64,000 nucleotides of DNA from Liolophura sinensis. Lineage: Eukaryota; Mollusca; Polyplacophora; Chitonida; Chitonidae. Below are positions 1 through 12,487 of the stretch, piece after piece (within the stretch, counting starts at the first letter, position 1; each line of letters starts with the position of its first letter). The notes beneath the pieces are model-generated. The model was given only the letters and a program-made list of their open reading frames with translations. It was not told the DNA's origin and searched no databases. The position numbers and the translations under genes are program-made. The stretch is from assembly GCF_032854445.1 (NCBI RefSeq), contig NC_088300.1, positions 13,113,191 to 13,177,190 on the forward strand. Direction: 5' to 3'.

Positions 1-982
1 TTTGTCGTAGCTAAAGGTTCTTTATAATGAATGAAAACGATTCTGATTTGGTCGTGTAACTATGCATGATCGTCTGCAACATACCATTTCTCCTGAAAAC
101 AGCCATTATCGAACGAAATATTTGAAACAACGTCTCATCTTTATTAGAAGACACCTGTGGCTATTGATTACTTTCTGCTCGGTAAGTGTAATATAATTGT
201 GTTACATCTTGACACAATTCGTGCTGATCTTTGTTTTAACTTCTTCAGTGTCGGTGACTTTTAGTGCTAAATATTTATCTCCAGTTGTCTGTAGTGTATT
301 GCAATAGTTTGGGAATCAAATACTACGTGATTCTGCTTAAATTTGATGCGGCCACATTCTAGTTCGCATAAGGAGATACACTTTGTACCTACTGTGTAAA
401 AATAATTCCATGCTGAGAAAACAATTATTTCACAGTGTGGATATACTTTTGGAAATTTATGCTTTAGTTTAGTTACTTCCCCTGTACTATTATCCCCCTT
501 TATGCCTTACGGGATAAATCACTTTTCACATACCCCTTTCCTTGGGCAGAATTTTTTCCTGTAACTTTGCTCTAAGTGGATCATTCCACAACATTTGCTA
601 TTGTTATGACATTAGAATTTTTATCCTGAGTCGATTAATTCCTTAATCTGTTTTCTCAGGTACCCGACAGAACAGGCAGGATGAGGCATTACTGATATAC
701 TTTATGACAATTTCAGGAGCTCCATATTATAAACCAAATCGTAAATAGGTAAACAATTCAAGAACATTTTCTGTATCTGCCATAAAGAGATGACTCAAGA
801 AAAGATGCCTTTGTGTTACTTTTTTAATACTAAAAACCAGCACACAAATTTTAAAATTTTGTTCTGGTAATGCTTGTGCATTTTTCTTTTGTTCTGTAGT
901 CTTGTTTGTTCTCTTTTTTTAATTTGTCAGATAAATGTATTTCAGTATTAATTCCTGAATCTATATTTGCAGATACCTGACA
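1..982. other. no gene seen; AT-rich intergenic DNA
   Basis: Open frames here are short, lack splice context and resemble no family I know. No RNA gene or repeat structure was recognised. The last part, from about 983, is the start of a segment duplicated in inverted orientation at about 12.3 kb. Confidence 0.6.
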
Positions 983-1091
983 GCGCAAGGCCTTGCATAA
1001 TTTGTAAGTATTAGAGAGGTTACAGTGCCTGAAATGGAAATGGGTAAAACATTTGTGAGCTAATTTCCCTCTATCTTCCTGTCCATAAGTT

Positions 1092-1347
1092 CTTCGCTTG
1101 GCGTTCAGCATGAAGGGGATAGTGCAACGACTGGTTGACTCATATCAGTATAATGGCTCGGGCGGGGCGGCTTACTTGCCTTCGGTAAGTGGTCTCATTG
1201 ATGCAGCACTAGATAAAAGAGCGGAAAGAAATCCGTCCTGCTACAAGGAGGTACATTACATACACCCTAAGGATTCCTCCGTCATCATATGACTGAAAAA
1301 TTGTTGAGTACGACGTTAAACCCTAAGCACGCACTCACTCACTCACT
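1092..1347 (+). mobile_element. SINE family A copy, 5'-truncated, with 14-bp target-site duplication
   Basis: The body (GGCGTTCAGCATGAAGGGG onward) recurs at 4.6, 12.1 and 60.1 kb. It ends in the shared tail TTGAGTACGACGTTAAAC followed by CACT repeats. A perfect 14-bp direct repeat, CCTGTCCATAAGTT, flanks it at 1078-1091 and 1348-1361, which marks a genuine LINE-driven insertion. The tRNA-like head seen in the 60.1 kb copy is missing. Confidence 0.9.
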
Positions 1348-1361
1348 CCTGTCCATAAGTT

Positions 1362-4300
1362 ACAAAAAAAACTGTATACCTTGTCATGTGCTGCATTTGC
1401 AAGCTCATATAAAGTCTCGTTGTCACAACTCAAATGCTGCTTTCTAAAATAAGTACATTACGCAAATCAAAACTTAATCCTGTATAAATCAGTTGCATTC
1501 TTAGTTATTGTTTAAACGACAGTCTTTATTTCTGCATGCACTCTTCTACCATAACCATTTACTATCTGTAATTTGGCAACAAATCAGAATAAGAAATTTT
1601 CAATAATAAAATTTGTTACAGTGATTTAAACAGTATTTTTAATTCAGTATTGTTCTCATTCTTATTTTGTTGTACGAATCTAGATTGAATACTACTAACC
1701 TAGTGTATCGTGTTAAATGGACACACGTATTCTTGGAGTTGGTAGACTTATATGTACCCCTATGTATTGGGGGTTATATATATTTATATGTATATATATA
1801 GATGTATTGTTGAAGTTTTTCCACTTTTGTGGGATTTAATTTTTGTCTTTTTTTTTTTTAAATTTATTACAGTATCTGTTATGTCTGATCTGTTCTGGCC
1901 TGTGCCAAAGGACAAAATGCTGTTATTGCCTACAAGAGCGAAGCTTGATTTCCAGCTATGAAGACAACCTGGACAAATGTCTGATATACCAGAAACGTGT
2001 TGACCGGATTGTGAGTATCTGTAGGTAACATCCTACAACTTCTTGGTTCACATAATTTACAGAGTTTGGCACCTGGTCTGATGATTTGCTTTAATGGCCA
2101 ACCTCCATTTCGGATTTTAAGACTTTGTCCAAATTAATCACAGTGATATTAAAATATTAATGATTAACTGTACTGGGCGATTCCTTTTAGTCTGCTCAAG
2201 CCTCATCGTCAAGTAAAGTCTGTGAATGACGTTTATGAATAATCCTTTGTGGGGCTCACCTTACAAGAAACTGATGCGATGAACTGTTTAATGATTGGTT
2301 AAACTGATTTGGTTACAGTAACATATACATGTGTGTATGTGTATGTACTGCTTACAATGTTTTCTGCATGCAGTTAAATTTCGCAAGACAAATTTGTCTT
2401 CGTAAAATATTTCTTCATGTATACTGTTGGATTTAACATTTAAATAGTTTCAGAGCTTTAAATGATATTAGAACAGTTTGTCTTCCTAAAATATTGTGAC
2501 CGCTTCATCTGGCTGAGCAGATTAAAACCATGTGTCGCGTGGGGAATTTCTTGGATGGAAAGTCTACAGTTTATCCGGAACCTCCGGTTTCCTCTACCCA
2601 CAAACTGACTGCAACATATAATTGCAGTGGTGTAAATGGTACATTCAGTGAAATGCGGTACTTTGAAGAACCATTGCTAGTCGCGTGTTCAAATTTAGAT
2701 ATCGCTCCTTCGATTGAAGGGGGGGGGGGGGGTTGTGTCATTTCATCCACATATAAACATTATATTCGTCATAAAAATTAAATTCTTTAGTACGCCTTTC
2801 AACATGCACTAACCAACTTACATCAATGCTCTAATCCTCTATTCTGCTGAATGTGGGGCATAATGTTGCATAACCGAGATGTGCAAGCTTCTAGAGTTGA
2901 TTGACTTCTGGTGACATTAATGTGAGTTATGGGACACTGCAATTTAAAAGTTTTTACCGTCTTGATAAGGTTAATTGCTAGGCCTCTGGAGAAATATATG
3001 TTCCAGCCATACACAGATATAAAGACCGACATAACTGCCAAGCAATTTTTAGACAAGGAAACTTCCCCAATAGTAACAGACACGATTTAACACTATATGC
3101 TCCTACCATATGCAGAATCAACGGTCAATGTAATTGCCAAGCAATTTTTAGACAAGGAAACTTTACCTATAGTAATAGACATGATTTAACAGTTTTATGC
3201 TGTGCATCATTCGTACATACCATGCAATGCCTTCATTCAACAGTTTGTTTTAGAAGAGCTGGATGTAGTTTCTGTTTTCCTGCATATCGTTCATTTCCTG
3301 GTACAACTAGTCTGTTGAGAAGATCATAGACTATGCATAACCCACGTATTCTTGAAGACCAAGTATGGCTGGATTCAAAGCAAAGCTGCAAAACATAAAT
3401 GCCCAACAAATTATCGGGTTTTACAGACATGTAAATCTAGTTTATTCAATTTTCATGTCACTGACTTACCACTGAATTATTATGGATTTGTGAAAATATT
3501 AAATATCAAAGCAAAGTGGAAACTGTGCTTCAGGAAAGAATAGCATAGCTGGGAAATGAGTAGAATAATTTATTAGGCGCCGTTTATATGTTTCTCTGTT
3601 AGAGCTATTGGCCTTTAAAAATGTTTTCATTTAAACTTAATATATACCGTACTTAACAAGACTGAAGTTTATTAAATTTCTGAGAAACAAACCGATTAGT
3701 TGTCGAAAGATACCATACAACAAACTATATACAGGGTACTCGAACGCACTCTTCTAAAGGTAAGACATTCGTCTTTCATGAAGAATTTAAAGATGTTTAT
3801 TCTTAATAATCTTTGTATATTAAATTGGTAAGAATAATAATTTAAAGAAAACAAGCAGATGACTGCCGACCGCAAAGTGCATGGTCAGTGTACATGTGGG
3901 GTTTACATTGCTGGCATGTGTAGTGGAACTTCATGGGGGTGATAGCATATCATTATTTAGCTTCTAAGTCTTTGTCGAATGTTCATGCCAAATACTGCAA
4001 TCCTATATAGACGACATGACTGACAGCAGTAAGTGCATACTTAATGTAAACCACATTCGTCTGTCTTGAACTGGCAGCGTTTCTATTTATCCGCGTTTTT
4101 TTGATGAAGTCGAAACTGCGCCCTACTACTACACGAAAGCTGTTTTATACAGAGTCATATGCACAGTCTCAAAGCAATCGTGGTGGCATTATATTTGGTT
4201 AATTAAACCGCCCGTAATTTAACATCAGCGTGCAGAAGCATTTGAGTACATTTCAAAAGTTATCTCTTACAGCGTTACTATTTGAATAAAAAGCAAACTG

Positions 4301-4599
4301 ACATTTTCATTTTAATGCAATTCAAGTCGTACCCATGGTCTCTGTTTCTCTGATAGAGCCAGTATAATAAAGCTGGGAAACTGCCATATTTTCTTTAAAC
4401 GAAGTTGCTGACTTCATAGCGGTGAGTTGTTGGATGACGTTCGAAAGACACGGTGAACAGCTACATGTACATTGCACGCCCCACATCCTATAGCCAGAGC
4501 CACTGGAGAGTTACCTCATCCCTTCTGCAACCCATAACCTTAAATAAACCCAATTTACAATGCCGTACAGGACCGGTCCCGATAGCACAGTTAAAACAC
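1362..4599. other. no gene seen; intergenic
   Basis: Only short non-conserved frames are present. There is a 14-base G run at 2719-2732. The sequence just upstream of it (about 2575-2625) looks like a very decayed SINE 3' region. A diverged 57-bp direct duplication lies at 3036-3191. Confidence 0.55.
3036..3191. repeat. diverged direct duplication, two ~57-bp copies 99 bp apart
   Basis: Copies at about 3036-3092 and 3135-3191 share GCCAAGCAATTTTTAGACAA and the following CAATAGTAA/CTATAGTAA...GATTTAACA stretch with a few substitutions. No coding potential was seen. Confidence 0.8.
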
Positions 4600-4818
4600 C
4601 TTAAAAGAGGAAGTTGTAACTTCCTGCCTTGGCGTTCAGTATAAAGCGGATAACTGGTTAACCCCTACCAGTATAATGGCTCGGGAGGGGCGCCTTACTT
4701 GCCTTTGGTAAGGCGTCTCAGTAAAGCAGCACTAGATACAAGAGCGGTGGAAATCCGTCCTGCAACAAGGAGGCACATTACATGCACTCTAAGGATTCCT
4801 TCGTCTCACTCACTCACT
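4600..4818 (+). mobile_element. SINE family A copy, diverged, internally deleted
   Basis: It carries the family-A body: TTAAAAGAGGAAGTTGTAAC, GGCGTTCAG, GCAGCACTAGATA, GAAATCCGTCCTGCAACAAG. It then jumps from GGATTCCTTCGTC straight to the CACTCACTCACT tail, so the usual 3' tail block (TTGAGTACGACG) is deleted. I found no convincing target-site duplication. The segment just upstream (about 4571-4600) may be a diverged head. Confidence 0.85.
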
Positions 4819-7162
4819 TACCATATAGGTGTGGCCGATGTTAAGATTGCAAGATATTGCTATCTCCTGCTGTAGTGTCGTACGAATCTTGTGATTTACA
4901 AATATGTTATGCAAAACTTGTGGACAAGTTTTGTGCACAAGCACTTTAATTCCTAACTTCTTTCAGATCGCCACTTCAGCAGCAACAGAGTGTGTATAGT
5001 CACATGAAGACGCCTCTGAGTTGTTTATCAGACATCAGTCCGAGTCCGGTACCACGAAGTTATAATAGCATAAATTAAGTTGAATGTAACTATATATCAA
5101 GGCAACATAAATGTTTTTAACTTGTATTAACATACTAGCTGCAAAAGTATGGTCTGCAAATTAACGTATTTGACTATTCAGATATTTCTAACACATGCCC
5201 ACCGCGACTTTTCGACTCCCGAAAGCAGAGGATACAATCAGGCAGTGGGGATGGGGGTATCTGAGGGTTGGATACTCCTTTCCGCTGTTATGAGAACGAA
5301 GACCACCAGCTCTTGTCCTAGTTAAAAAGTACGAGTTGTCATAAAACACTTCTGAGTTCTCGCCGGTTCGAATGAAGCTTTGGGGTCAAGGCACTCCAAC
5401 AGGTCTGGTTTGTTTCACAAGGGTTAACCACGCCTGAGAAATGACAAAATGCACCAAAATAATATGTTGTCTCACTCCAAAGTGTCACGATTATTTTGCA
5501 GTACTGTAGCTATGTGGTCTACAAATGCTCGCGCTGTTCAAACATAATAAATGACTTTTCTGAACAGATACATGCTAGGTTGGTTGCGTTATTTCTTAAG
5601 GGGCAAATTAGGATGTGTCCAAACTAATAAAAACGCGAAGTCTTCTAGGAAGTGTGGGAGGAGAGGGGAGGGTTGCCAGAAGCCGTGGAATTCAACGATG
5701 ATTTCTGTCAAAACTATGCTAAGCTGGTATGTTCATAGTTGACGTCTTTTCCGAAAATTTCCCACACCCAGCTATTTCTGTTTCAAATTATAATAATATG
5801 AGGGCCAAGAAGGAGCGTCATGGGAGAGGCGACAGTTTCACCGATGACACAAATTAATTTGGAAAAGTAATATAAATTATAAGAAATGTAACTTATCCCA
5901 TGAAGAATGTTGATTGCTAACGTAGATGTATGAATAAAGTATTCTTGAGTTGCAACAAAAGAAAAAATAAAACCAAAGAAGCAACGATCAAGATATGAAA
6001 AAAAAATTATATAGTTGTTTATATATCAGGAAGAGACTTACCGGTTGGCAGACAGATAAACAGGCTTTCCCCTCAAGTGTTCTGATGCACCGTTGGAGGT
6101 TTGGAATGTTGAGCCTGTTCCAACTCCTCTTTTTGGTCTTGTCCATTTCATATCCAGGAATATACGTAGGCCTACGAGTGATACATTAAATTACATGTGT
6201 CCACGTTTTTGCTTCTTCCCGAAGTGGTACATCCCCAAAGAATCGCATAAGATTTTCCGTTATTCATGCATGGATGTATTTCAAACGACGTCTTCACGGC
6301 AAATGTTCATCTACCATGCAGGAATTCAAACGTATGCCACATTGCCAATTGTACTCTGCAGATATCCAATGTTGTCGGGGAAAAATCTTTCAGTCTCCTT
6401 TTCGGATACTTGCTCTTTAAACTGAGATTCTATGCCATCGATCTGCTGCTTATGCTATTCTTGGTATATCGGAAGTCGCTTCCCTTCATTTCTTCAGATT
6501 TGCCCCTGGCACTTTTGGTGGGTAATTTGAGTTCAGTTCAAGTACGTGTATAAACCATTATGACAAAGTGCCAGAAAATAAGAAAAAACGCTGGTACCAA
6601 TCAGAGTATCTGCCTTAAGAGCATTGCAGACTTGAGGTTACTTGGTCACACGAACATGTGACTGAAGTTATATGCTAGGAGATTTCATTGGATGACCCAG
6701 CTAACCTGTAACGGTATCGAACTACCTGCACTCGTAATGACTGGTCACAAACCCCCATGACTTAAGTGTAAGTGGTGATATATGGTCAGCAATACGTGCA
6801 CTCTAAACAAAATCATGTGACATCGTGGTAATATTATACGTACAATGGCAATATACATGTACAGAGGCAATATTTTCATTGCAAGGCGCGTCATATTTAG
6901 CAATAAGCATGTGAAAAGCGGACAGCAAAAAACCGAGCAGCAAAAAAGAGAAACACCTTTCTTGAAAAGCAAATTATTGTTGTGCGGATGATGCATTACT
7001 TAAGTAAATGAAAGTACAGAGTCTGCTTATAGTTTAATTGAGAATTAATTTTAGAAACGACACAGTTTAAAATAAACAAATAACCAAAATGAGCCTAAGG
7101 TACAAATGTGCTATATTTGACAAACTGTTTGGTTTTGTCTTCCGTATTACAAGAGGCTATTC
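4819..7162. other. no gene seen; intergenic
   Basis: Frames at 5551-5742, 5995-6553 and 6745-6996 are short, and I see no domain or splice structure in them. No tandem repeats were recognised. Confidence 0.55.
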
Positions 7163-7174
7163 AAGTACCTAAAT

Positions 7175-7308
7175 ATTTATTTATTTATTTATTTGATTCG
7201 TGTTTTACGCCGTACTCAAGAATATTTTACTTATATGACGGCGGCCAGCATTATGGTGGGAGGAAATCGGGCAGAGCCCGGGGGAAACCCACGACCATCT
7301 GCAGGTTG
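7175..7308 (-). mobile_element. SINE family B copy, 5'-truncated, with 12-bp target-site duplication
   Basis: Read on the minus strand it is the family-B 3' domain: CAGATGGTCGTGGGTTTCCC, CCACCATAATGCTGGCCGCC, the tail TTGAGTACGGCGTAAAAC, then AAAT repeats. AAGTACCTAAAT flanks it at 7163-7174 and 7309-7320, so it is a separate insertion. The tRNA-like head is absent. Confidence 0.9.
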
Positions 7309-7626
7309 AAGTACCTAAATGTAGATCCTCGTCATCGCAATTGTGGAAATCCCCTTCAGAAACACAAGGGGAATTCCAATTTGGAAATATATTTCCCTGC
7401 TTTCTCTGTACCAAACATTAGCAGATATACGACCTATACATATCACATTCGCATACATCTCCACAATAACTTGAAACCCCATTCCCAACACGAATGTAAA
7501 CAGTAATGTCTGCATAAATCGAAATTTATCTGCCATCAGGTATTTCTCTGAACCGAAAAGTTTTATGAAGAAGGATGTCGCAGCCTGACAGGTCTAACAA
7601 GCTGTCTCAAAACCGACTATTTAGCG

Positions 7627-8835
7627 ATGAGTTTGTCTCAGAAGGGGCAGCTCTATGAAGGGGTCCATCTGAGAAGGGAAATATCTATCCAAGGGACCGT
7701 CCCACAGGAGGAAGGTCGATCAAAGTGTCCGTCTCACAAGGGAAAATTTTGTCAATCAACTGATACGTCTCGCAAGGGAAATGTCTGTCAAGGGGACCGT
7801 CTAAGAAAGGACAAGTCTATCAAAGGATCAGTCTTACAAGGGAAATGTGTATATGTCTGTCCGTCTTACGTGGAGAAGGGAAAGGTCTATCAGTATCTGC
7901 CTTATATAAATGTGTTCGGTGGCCTGGGATCAAACCCGGGTTGGGTCATACCAAAGACTTTAAAAATGATACATGTTGTTGCCACGTTTGGCGCTCAGCA
8001 CAGCGGTTAGAGTAAGGAAACGGGATCCGTCTCACAAGGGACAGGTCTGGCTATGGGATCCGTCTCATAAGGGACAGGTCTAGCTATGGGATCCGTCTCA
8101 CAAGGGACAGGTCTGGCTATGAGATCCGTCTCACAAGGGACAGGTCTGGCTATGGGATCCGTCTCACAAGGGACAAGTCTAGCTATGGGATCCGTCTCAC
8201 AAGGGACAGGTCTGGCTATGGGATCCGTCTCACAAGGGACAGGTCTGGCTATGAGATCCGTCTCACAAGGGACAGGTCTAGCTATGGGATCCGTCTCACA
8301 AGGGACAGGTTTAGCGATGGGATCCGTGCCAGAAGGGACAGATCTATCATTGTATCGTTTCACAAGGAAAAGTTTTGTCAAGTGGTCGCAAGAGAAATAT
8401 CTATCAAGGATAGGAGGGACAGGTTTATCAAATGGTCCGTGTTAGAAGGGACAGCTAGGTCTTTCACAGGGGACGGGTCTACCAAAGTGTTCCTCAAGGG
8501 GTCCGTCTATCAAGGGAATGTCTATCAAAGGGTCCGTCTTTGAAGGTATTGGCCTATCAAGGGGTTTGCCTCTGAAGGGACAGGCCTATCAAGGTGTCCG
8601 TCTCTTTAGGTACAGGTTTATCAAGGGGTCCGTCTATGAAGGAACAGGTCTAAGGAGTCCGTATCTGAAGGGACAGGCCTATCCAGGAGTCTGTCTCTGA
8701 AGGGACAGGCCTATCAAGGGGTGCGTCTCTGAATTAACGGGCACGTAGGTCTACGAAGAGACCTGTCTCTGAAGGAACAGGTCCGTCAATTGGTACGTGT
8801 ACCAATGGTAGAAGGTACAGATCTATCACAGGGTT
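7627..8835. repeat. minisatellite, ~33-bp unit
   Basis: The core at about 8022-8345 holds about ten close copies of a 33-bp unit containing GGATCCGTCTCACAAGGGAC. Flanks at 7627-7910 and 8345-8835 are degenerate versions with shorter units (CTATCAAGG, CCGTCT, AAGGGACAGG). Since 33 is divisible by three and the unit lacks stops, both strands show long periodic open frames (an 11-residue period). I regard these as artefacts. A family-C SINE fragment sits inside at 7915-8017. Confidence 0.95.
7915..8017 (+). mobile_element. SINE family C fragment inside the minisatellite
   Basis: It matches the copy at 31.6 kb: CTGGGATCAAACC-GGGT-GGGTCATACCAAAGACTTT, then GGCGCTCAGCAC, GGTTAGAG-AAGGAAAC. GATCAAACC resembles a degenerate tRNA B-box. 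It breaks off directly into minisatellite units, so the array either expanded next to it or was interrupted by it. Confidence 0.7.
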
Positions 8836-10344
8836 CTTTTCAGAAGCGGGCTTCAAACAGTCAAAATACTTACGTGAGATAGTGCAGGCCAGTCTTATGG
8901 GAAATTTCTAATTCTGACTGAGCAAAACCAACTGCTCTCTCTTTCTCACTCCTACAGCCTTAGCGGTCACGTGGTATTTGTAACCAACCAGCAGACATTT
9001 TTACCACGTAGGGACAAGTTAACTGTCGATCTATACTTGAATGCAAGGTAGCTAAAATGAAAAAAGCTCATTACATTTCTTCTAATTACGAAGGCAGCCA
9101 TTGGAAAGCTCAAAACAAAGCTTGTTTTCGTGTCTCGACGCAATGTAGTACGAGTCATTACTATATTTTTTGTCTACTCCATTTGGTTAATGCTCGCATT
9201 AGTGACTTAAGGGTTGGGATATTGTCGGCTCAGCCACACAGCGCATTAACAGCCAAAAAGGCCCTTCAGTCCAACATTTAAATAACAGGAGTGAATTTGA
9301 ATGTTTATTTACATCAGATTCTACATTTGTAAGTTTATTGGATTGGTTAATAATGAAACCCTGTTAATTGTCGCATATTGTCGATGTCACATAGTTGGAA
9401 ATCCCCCAAATATATTTTTGGCGCAAAAGTATGTAGGTCAACAGTGCATGGCGGTGATTTCCAGGTATAAAAGTGGGGATTTCCAAATGAGATCATTTGG
9501 AGTGTATGCGAGTATATGCGATGCTGCTTATTCTCACAACACTAATATCAGCCCAGCGAACACTGCAGTTCATTTTCCAATTAGGCCTACTTACATATTG
9601 ACGTTCATTGTCGCTGAACAGTCTCTTAATCAGCAATTCCCCTTAGTTTGTTGTTAAGCCGTGACTGATCGACAAATTTGCCTCTGAAACACAACAGCGG
9701 ACTAGAGGTGTTCAACAGTGACGAAGACTTTTCCCTATACAAGTCCGTGTGTATACGTAAAGCCTATCCGCCCCCGTCTAAGTTTGCACTACTATGTACA
9801 TACATATCCAACATGTTAAGCCTAGGCCTACCTCTTTTCCTTTCAACGGTGGCAATTTGTAGCTAGGCATTGCGCGTTCTTCACCCTGAATTGTCCAACA
9901 GTCAACTGTATGGGTAATGTTATCAATTCGCCATTTCAGTTTTCGTGGTGTAAATGTCTTGCGAGTCTATTTCCAAGTCGTATGTTTCCACATTGTGTAT
10001 AGGCTAAATACATGTAGGTATTACTTGATTCTCCAGCTTGCGTGGGTGTTGTTTTGTATGTGGCTTGTCCTGACTCTTACAACACTTACCGGTATAAATA
10101 GAGAAAATGTGGATTCATATATGACGTAGTAACGTAATATATCAGGTTTCCTTGTAGACTATAAATGGCAAAGGTATTTTAAGAAATGAGGCTGACAAGC
10201 GACATCATTATATAGTTCCTATAGAGTTAGTAATGTGTGTTTTTGGTACAAACATCAGCAAGGGTGTAACAAGGGAGTTAACTCTTACCGCCAAACTCAG
10301 TCTCTTGATTTTCGGCTTGTCGTAAATCAGTGCTTCCCCGAGAT

Positions 10345-10386
10345 ATTTATTTATTTATTTATTTGATTGGTGTTTTACGCCGTACT
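10345..10386 (-). mobile_element. SINE family B tail fragment
   Basis: Only the extreme 3' end is present: AAAT repeats plus the reverse of GTACGGCGTAAAACACCAAT. It fits severe 5' truncation. Confidence 0.75.
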
Positions 10387-10485
10387 AAGTTTTTGCTATG
10401 ACTGAATGTTGTATATGACTGACAAGCTGGTTCTCAGTTCAAACAATGTTTTGATTAATACTTAGTAATGTTTATTACATTGCAC

Positions 10486-10517
10486 CTGGGATTAAGACAG
10501 ATCTATCTTAATCCTAG
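10486..10517. repeat. near-perfect palindrome (CTGGGATTAAGA...TCTTAATCCTAG)
   Basis: Twelve-base arms with one mismatch surround an 8-base loop. The same arms recur at 25497-25534 with a 14-base loop, so this is a dispersed hairpin motif rather than chance. It may be the end of a small inverted-repeat element. Confidence 0.7.
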
Positions 10518-12061
10518 ATTGTACATCTTTAAAACCCATCAAATACAGTAATTACTGTTCCAAAAAATGATCGCTATACTTTACCCTGTCACCCCAGACC
10601 ACGGAGGTATTGCAAGGGTTGTGAAAAATCGTTGTCAAGAGGTGAAGTCCAGGGCTAAAGGAAAAAAATTCCAGTCGGACGCTTCGCACCACAATGAATA
10701 TAATTACGACATACAGCACAGACAGAAAAGTTGGAGTAGCGACCACAGTGTGATAGCTGGCAAATGGCCACAAGTAACCGGTGAAATACGGCCTCAAGTC
10801 AATTTACCTCAGAGTTTTATTCTAACTATAGATGTAAATGTATAAATAGTAGCAAATTACACACCCCCTGGCACCATGTGTGGCTTCAGCAGAATTAGGT
10901 AAAAAAAGCAATTTATCAAACGTCTCTGGTCTAAAACTACTCACAATGTTGTGTTTTCGTCACATTTAACATACAGTAATATTCGCTGCAGTCAGGATGT
11001 AGGTTCGTTCAAGTATGCTACTCTTTCAGATCGTGTAGTATTTTGGTTTATTTTTATATTATATGTAGCTGTATTTATTTTCAGAATAAAGTTAATTAGT
11101 GTTTCGTACATACATTTATATACAATATTGTTTCAAAATTTATAGTATTGTTTATGTATAGGTACATGTATACAATTATTTCCCTGTGTAGGCCTGATTT
11201 TATGAATGGCCATTCGTATTCGAACAGATATTGTACCGGATTATAATGGCATATCGTATTACTATGTGGTTTAAGTACAGTTGTAAGTATATTGATGCCG
11301 ATCAATCTATGTAGTCAGTAGGCCTATAATTAAAGGGATTATCCTCTAGACTTTCAACGATTACATTTTCTTTAACTCTTTTATGACTCTCATTCATATC
11401 GGACATAGGCCTAAATAACAGGTATGGGCCATTTTCGCTTCTGTGCATGTCCCCATTTATTCCACTTTTGATTGTCGTTTAACGCCAAGAAATTTCCATT
11501 AATGCTATGGCGGAATGTAACTTTCTGTAATAAAAAGATATAGAAAGCCAATTGCCCAAGCAGCGTAAACCAACGATGTTGGCAAATTACTGGTAAACTT
11601 TCTCACTGATGTTCGACTTAAGCCTAAAGACTTACACGTCAAATGATTGGAGGACAAGAGAGACTGCCAATCCGTAAGTGGCTGCACAAGCCTTGTCTAC
11701 AGCCTAGTTACATGTTTATTTCACCGCGCTGGGCCTCATGAACAGTGAGGGTCTGGTGCACAAGACTGGTCCAATACTTTGACTCAACTCTCCATTTGCC
11801 ATGCGCAAAACTTTACTGACGAATGCAACTACGTATGCTAGTGATATTGGTATGTCAATGGAAGAAATCAACCAGGTGGATTTGGTATGCCAAGGGACGA
11901 GTACAACCACTTGGCAATGGTACATCAAGGGACAAATACACACAGTATTGGTGTATGCCATACACTACATTTGCCATGCGCAAAACTCAACTGATGAATG
12001 CAAATGGTATTGATTAATCAAGAAAAAAAGAATACACTCACGTGGTATACTTATGTCAAAG

Positions 12062-12309
12062 GAGTGAGTGAGTGCCTGGGATTTAACATCGTACTTAAGA
12101 ATTTTTCAGTCATATGACGACGAAGGAATCCTTAGAGTGCATGTATTGTGCCTCCTTGTTGCAGGACGGATTCCCATCGCTCTTTTATCTAGTGCTGCAT
12201 CACTGAGACCACTTACCGAAGGCAAGTAAGGCGCCCCGACCGAGCCATTATACTGATATGAGCCAACGAGTCGTTGCACTATCCCCTTCATGCTGAACGC
12301 CAAGCGAAG
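12062..12309 (-). mobile_element. SINE family A copy within an inverted segmental duplication
   Basis: This is the same truncated SINE as at 1092-1347, in opposite orientation. It is followed at 12310-12418 by the reverse complement of the host flank 983-1091, with about three differences in 109 bases. Unlike the 1.1 kb copy it lacks the second target-site duplication, so it is probably a secondary copy made by duplication rather than a new insertion. Confidence 0.85.
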
Positions 12310-12420
12310 AACTTATGGACAGGAATATAGAGGGAAGTTAGCTCACAAATGTTTTACCTATTTCCATTTCAGGCACTGTAACCTCTCTAATACTTACAAA
12401 TTATGCAAGGCCTTGCGCTT

Positions 12421-12487
12421 TACCGAAGGCAAGTAAGCTGCAGCGCCCGAGCCATTATACTAATTCGTGTCAACCAGTCGTTGTATA
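12421..12487 (-). mobile_element. internal fragment of SINE family A
   Basis: It matches the segment between the CAACGACTGGTTGAC and TTGCCTTCGGTAAG blocks of the element, reversed. It directly abuts the end of the inverted duplication at 12418, marking the rearrangement junction. Confidence 0.7.

Larger units (their letters stand above)
8836..12061. other. no gene seen; intergenic
   Basis: Frames up to 118 codons (9301-9657, 10567-10845) show no recognisable domain or splice structure. Only a SINE tail (10345-10386) and a palindrome (10486-10517) stand out. Confidence 0.55.

Noticed and set aside
8007-8445. Open frames on both strands with 11-residue repeats
   Set aside because: By-product of the 33-bp minisatellite; both strands are open at once and there is no unique sequence.
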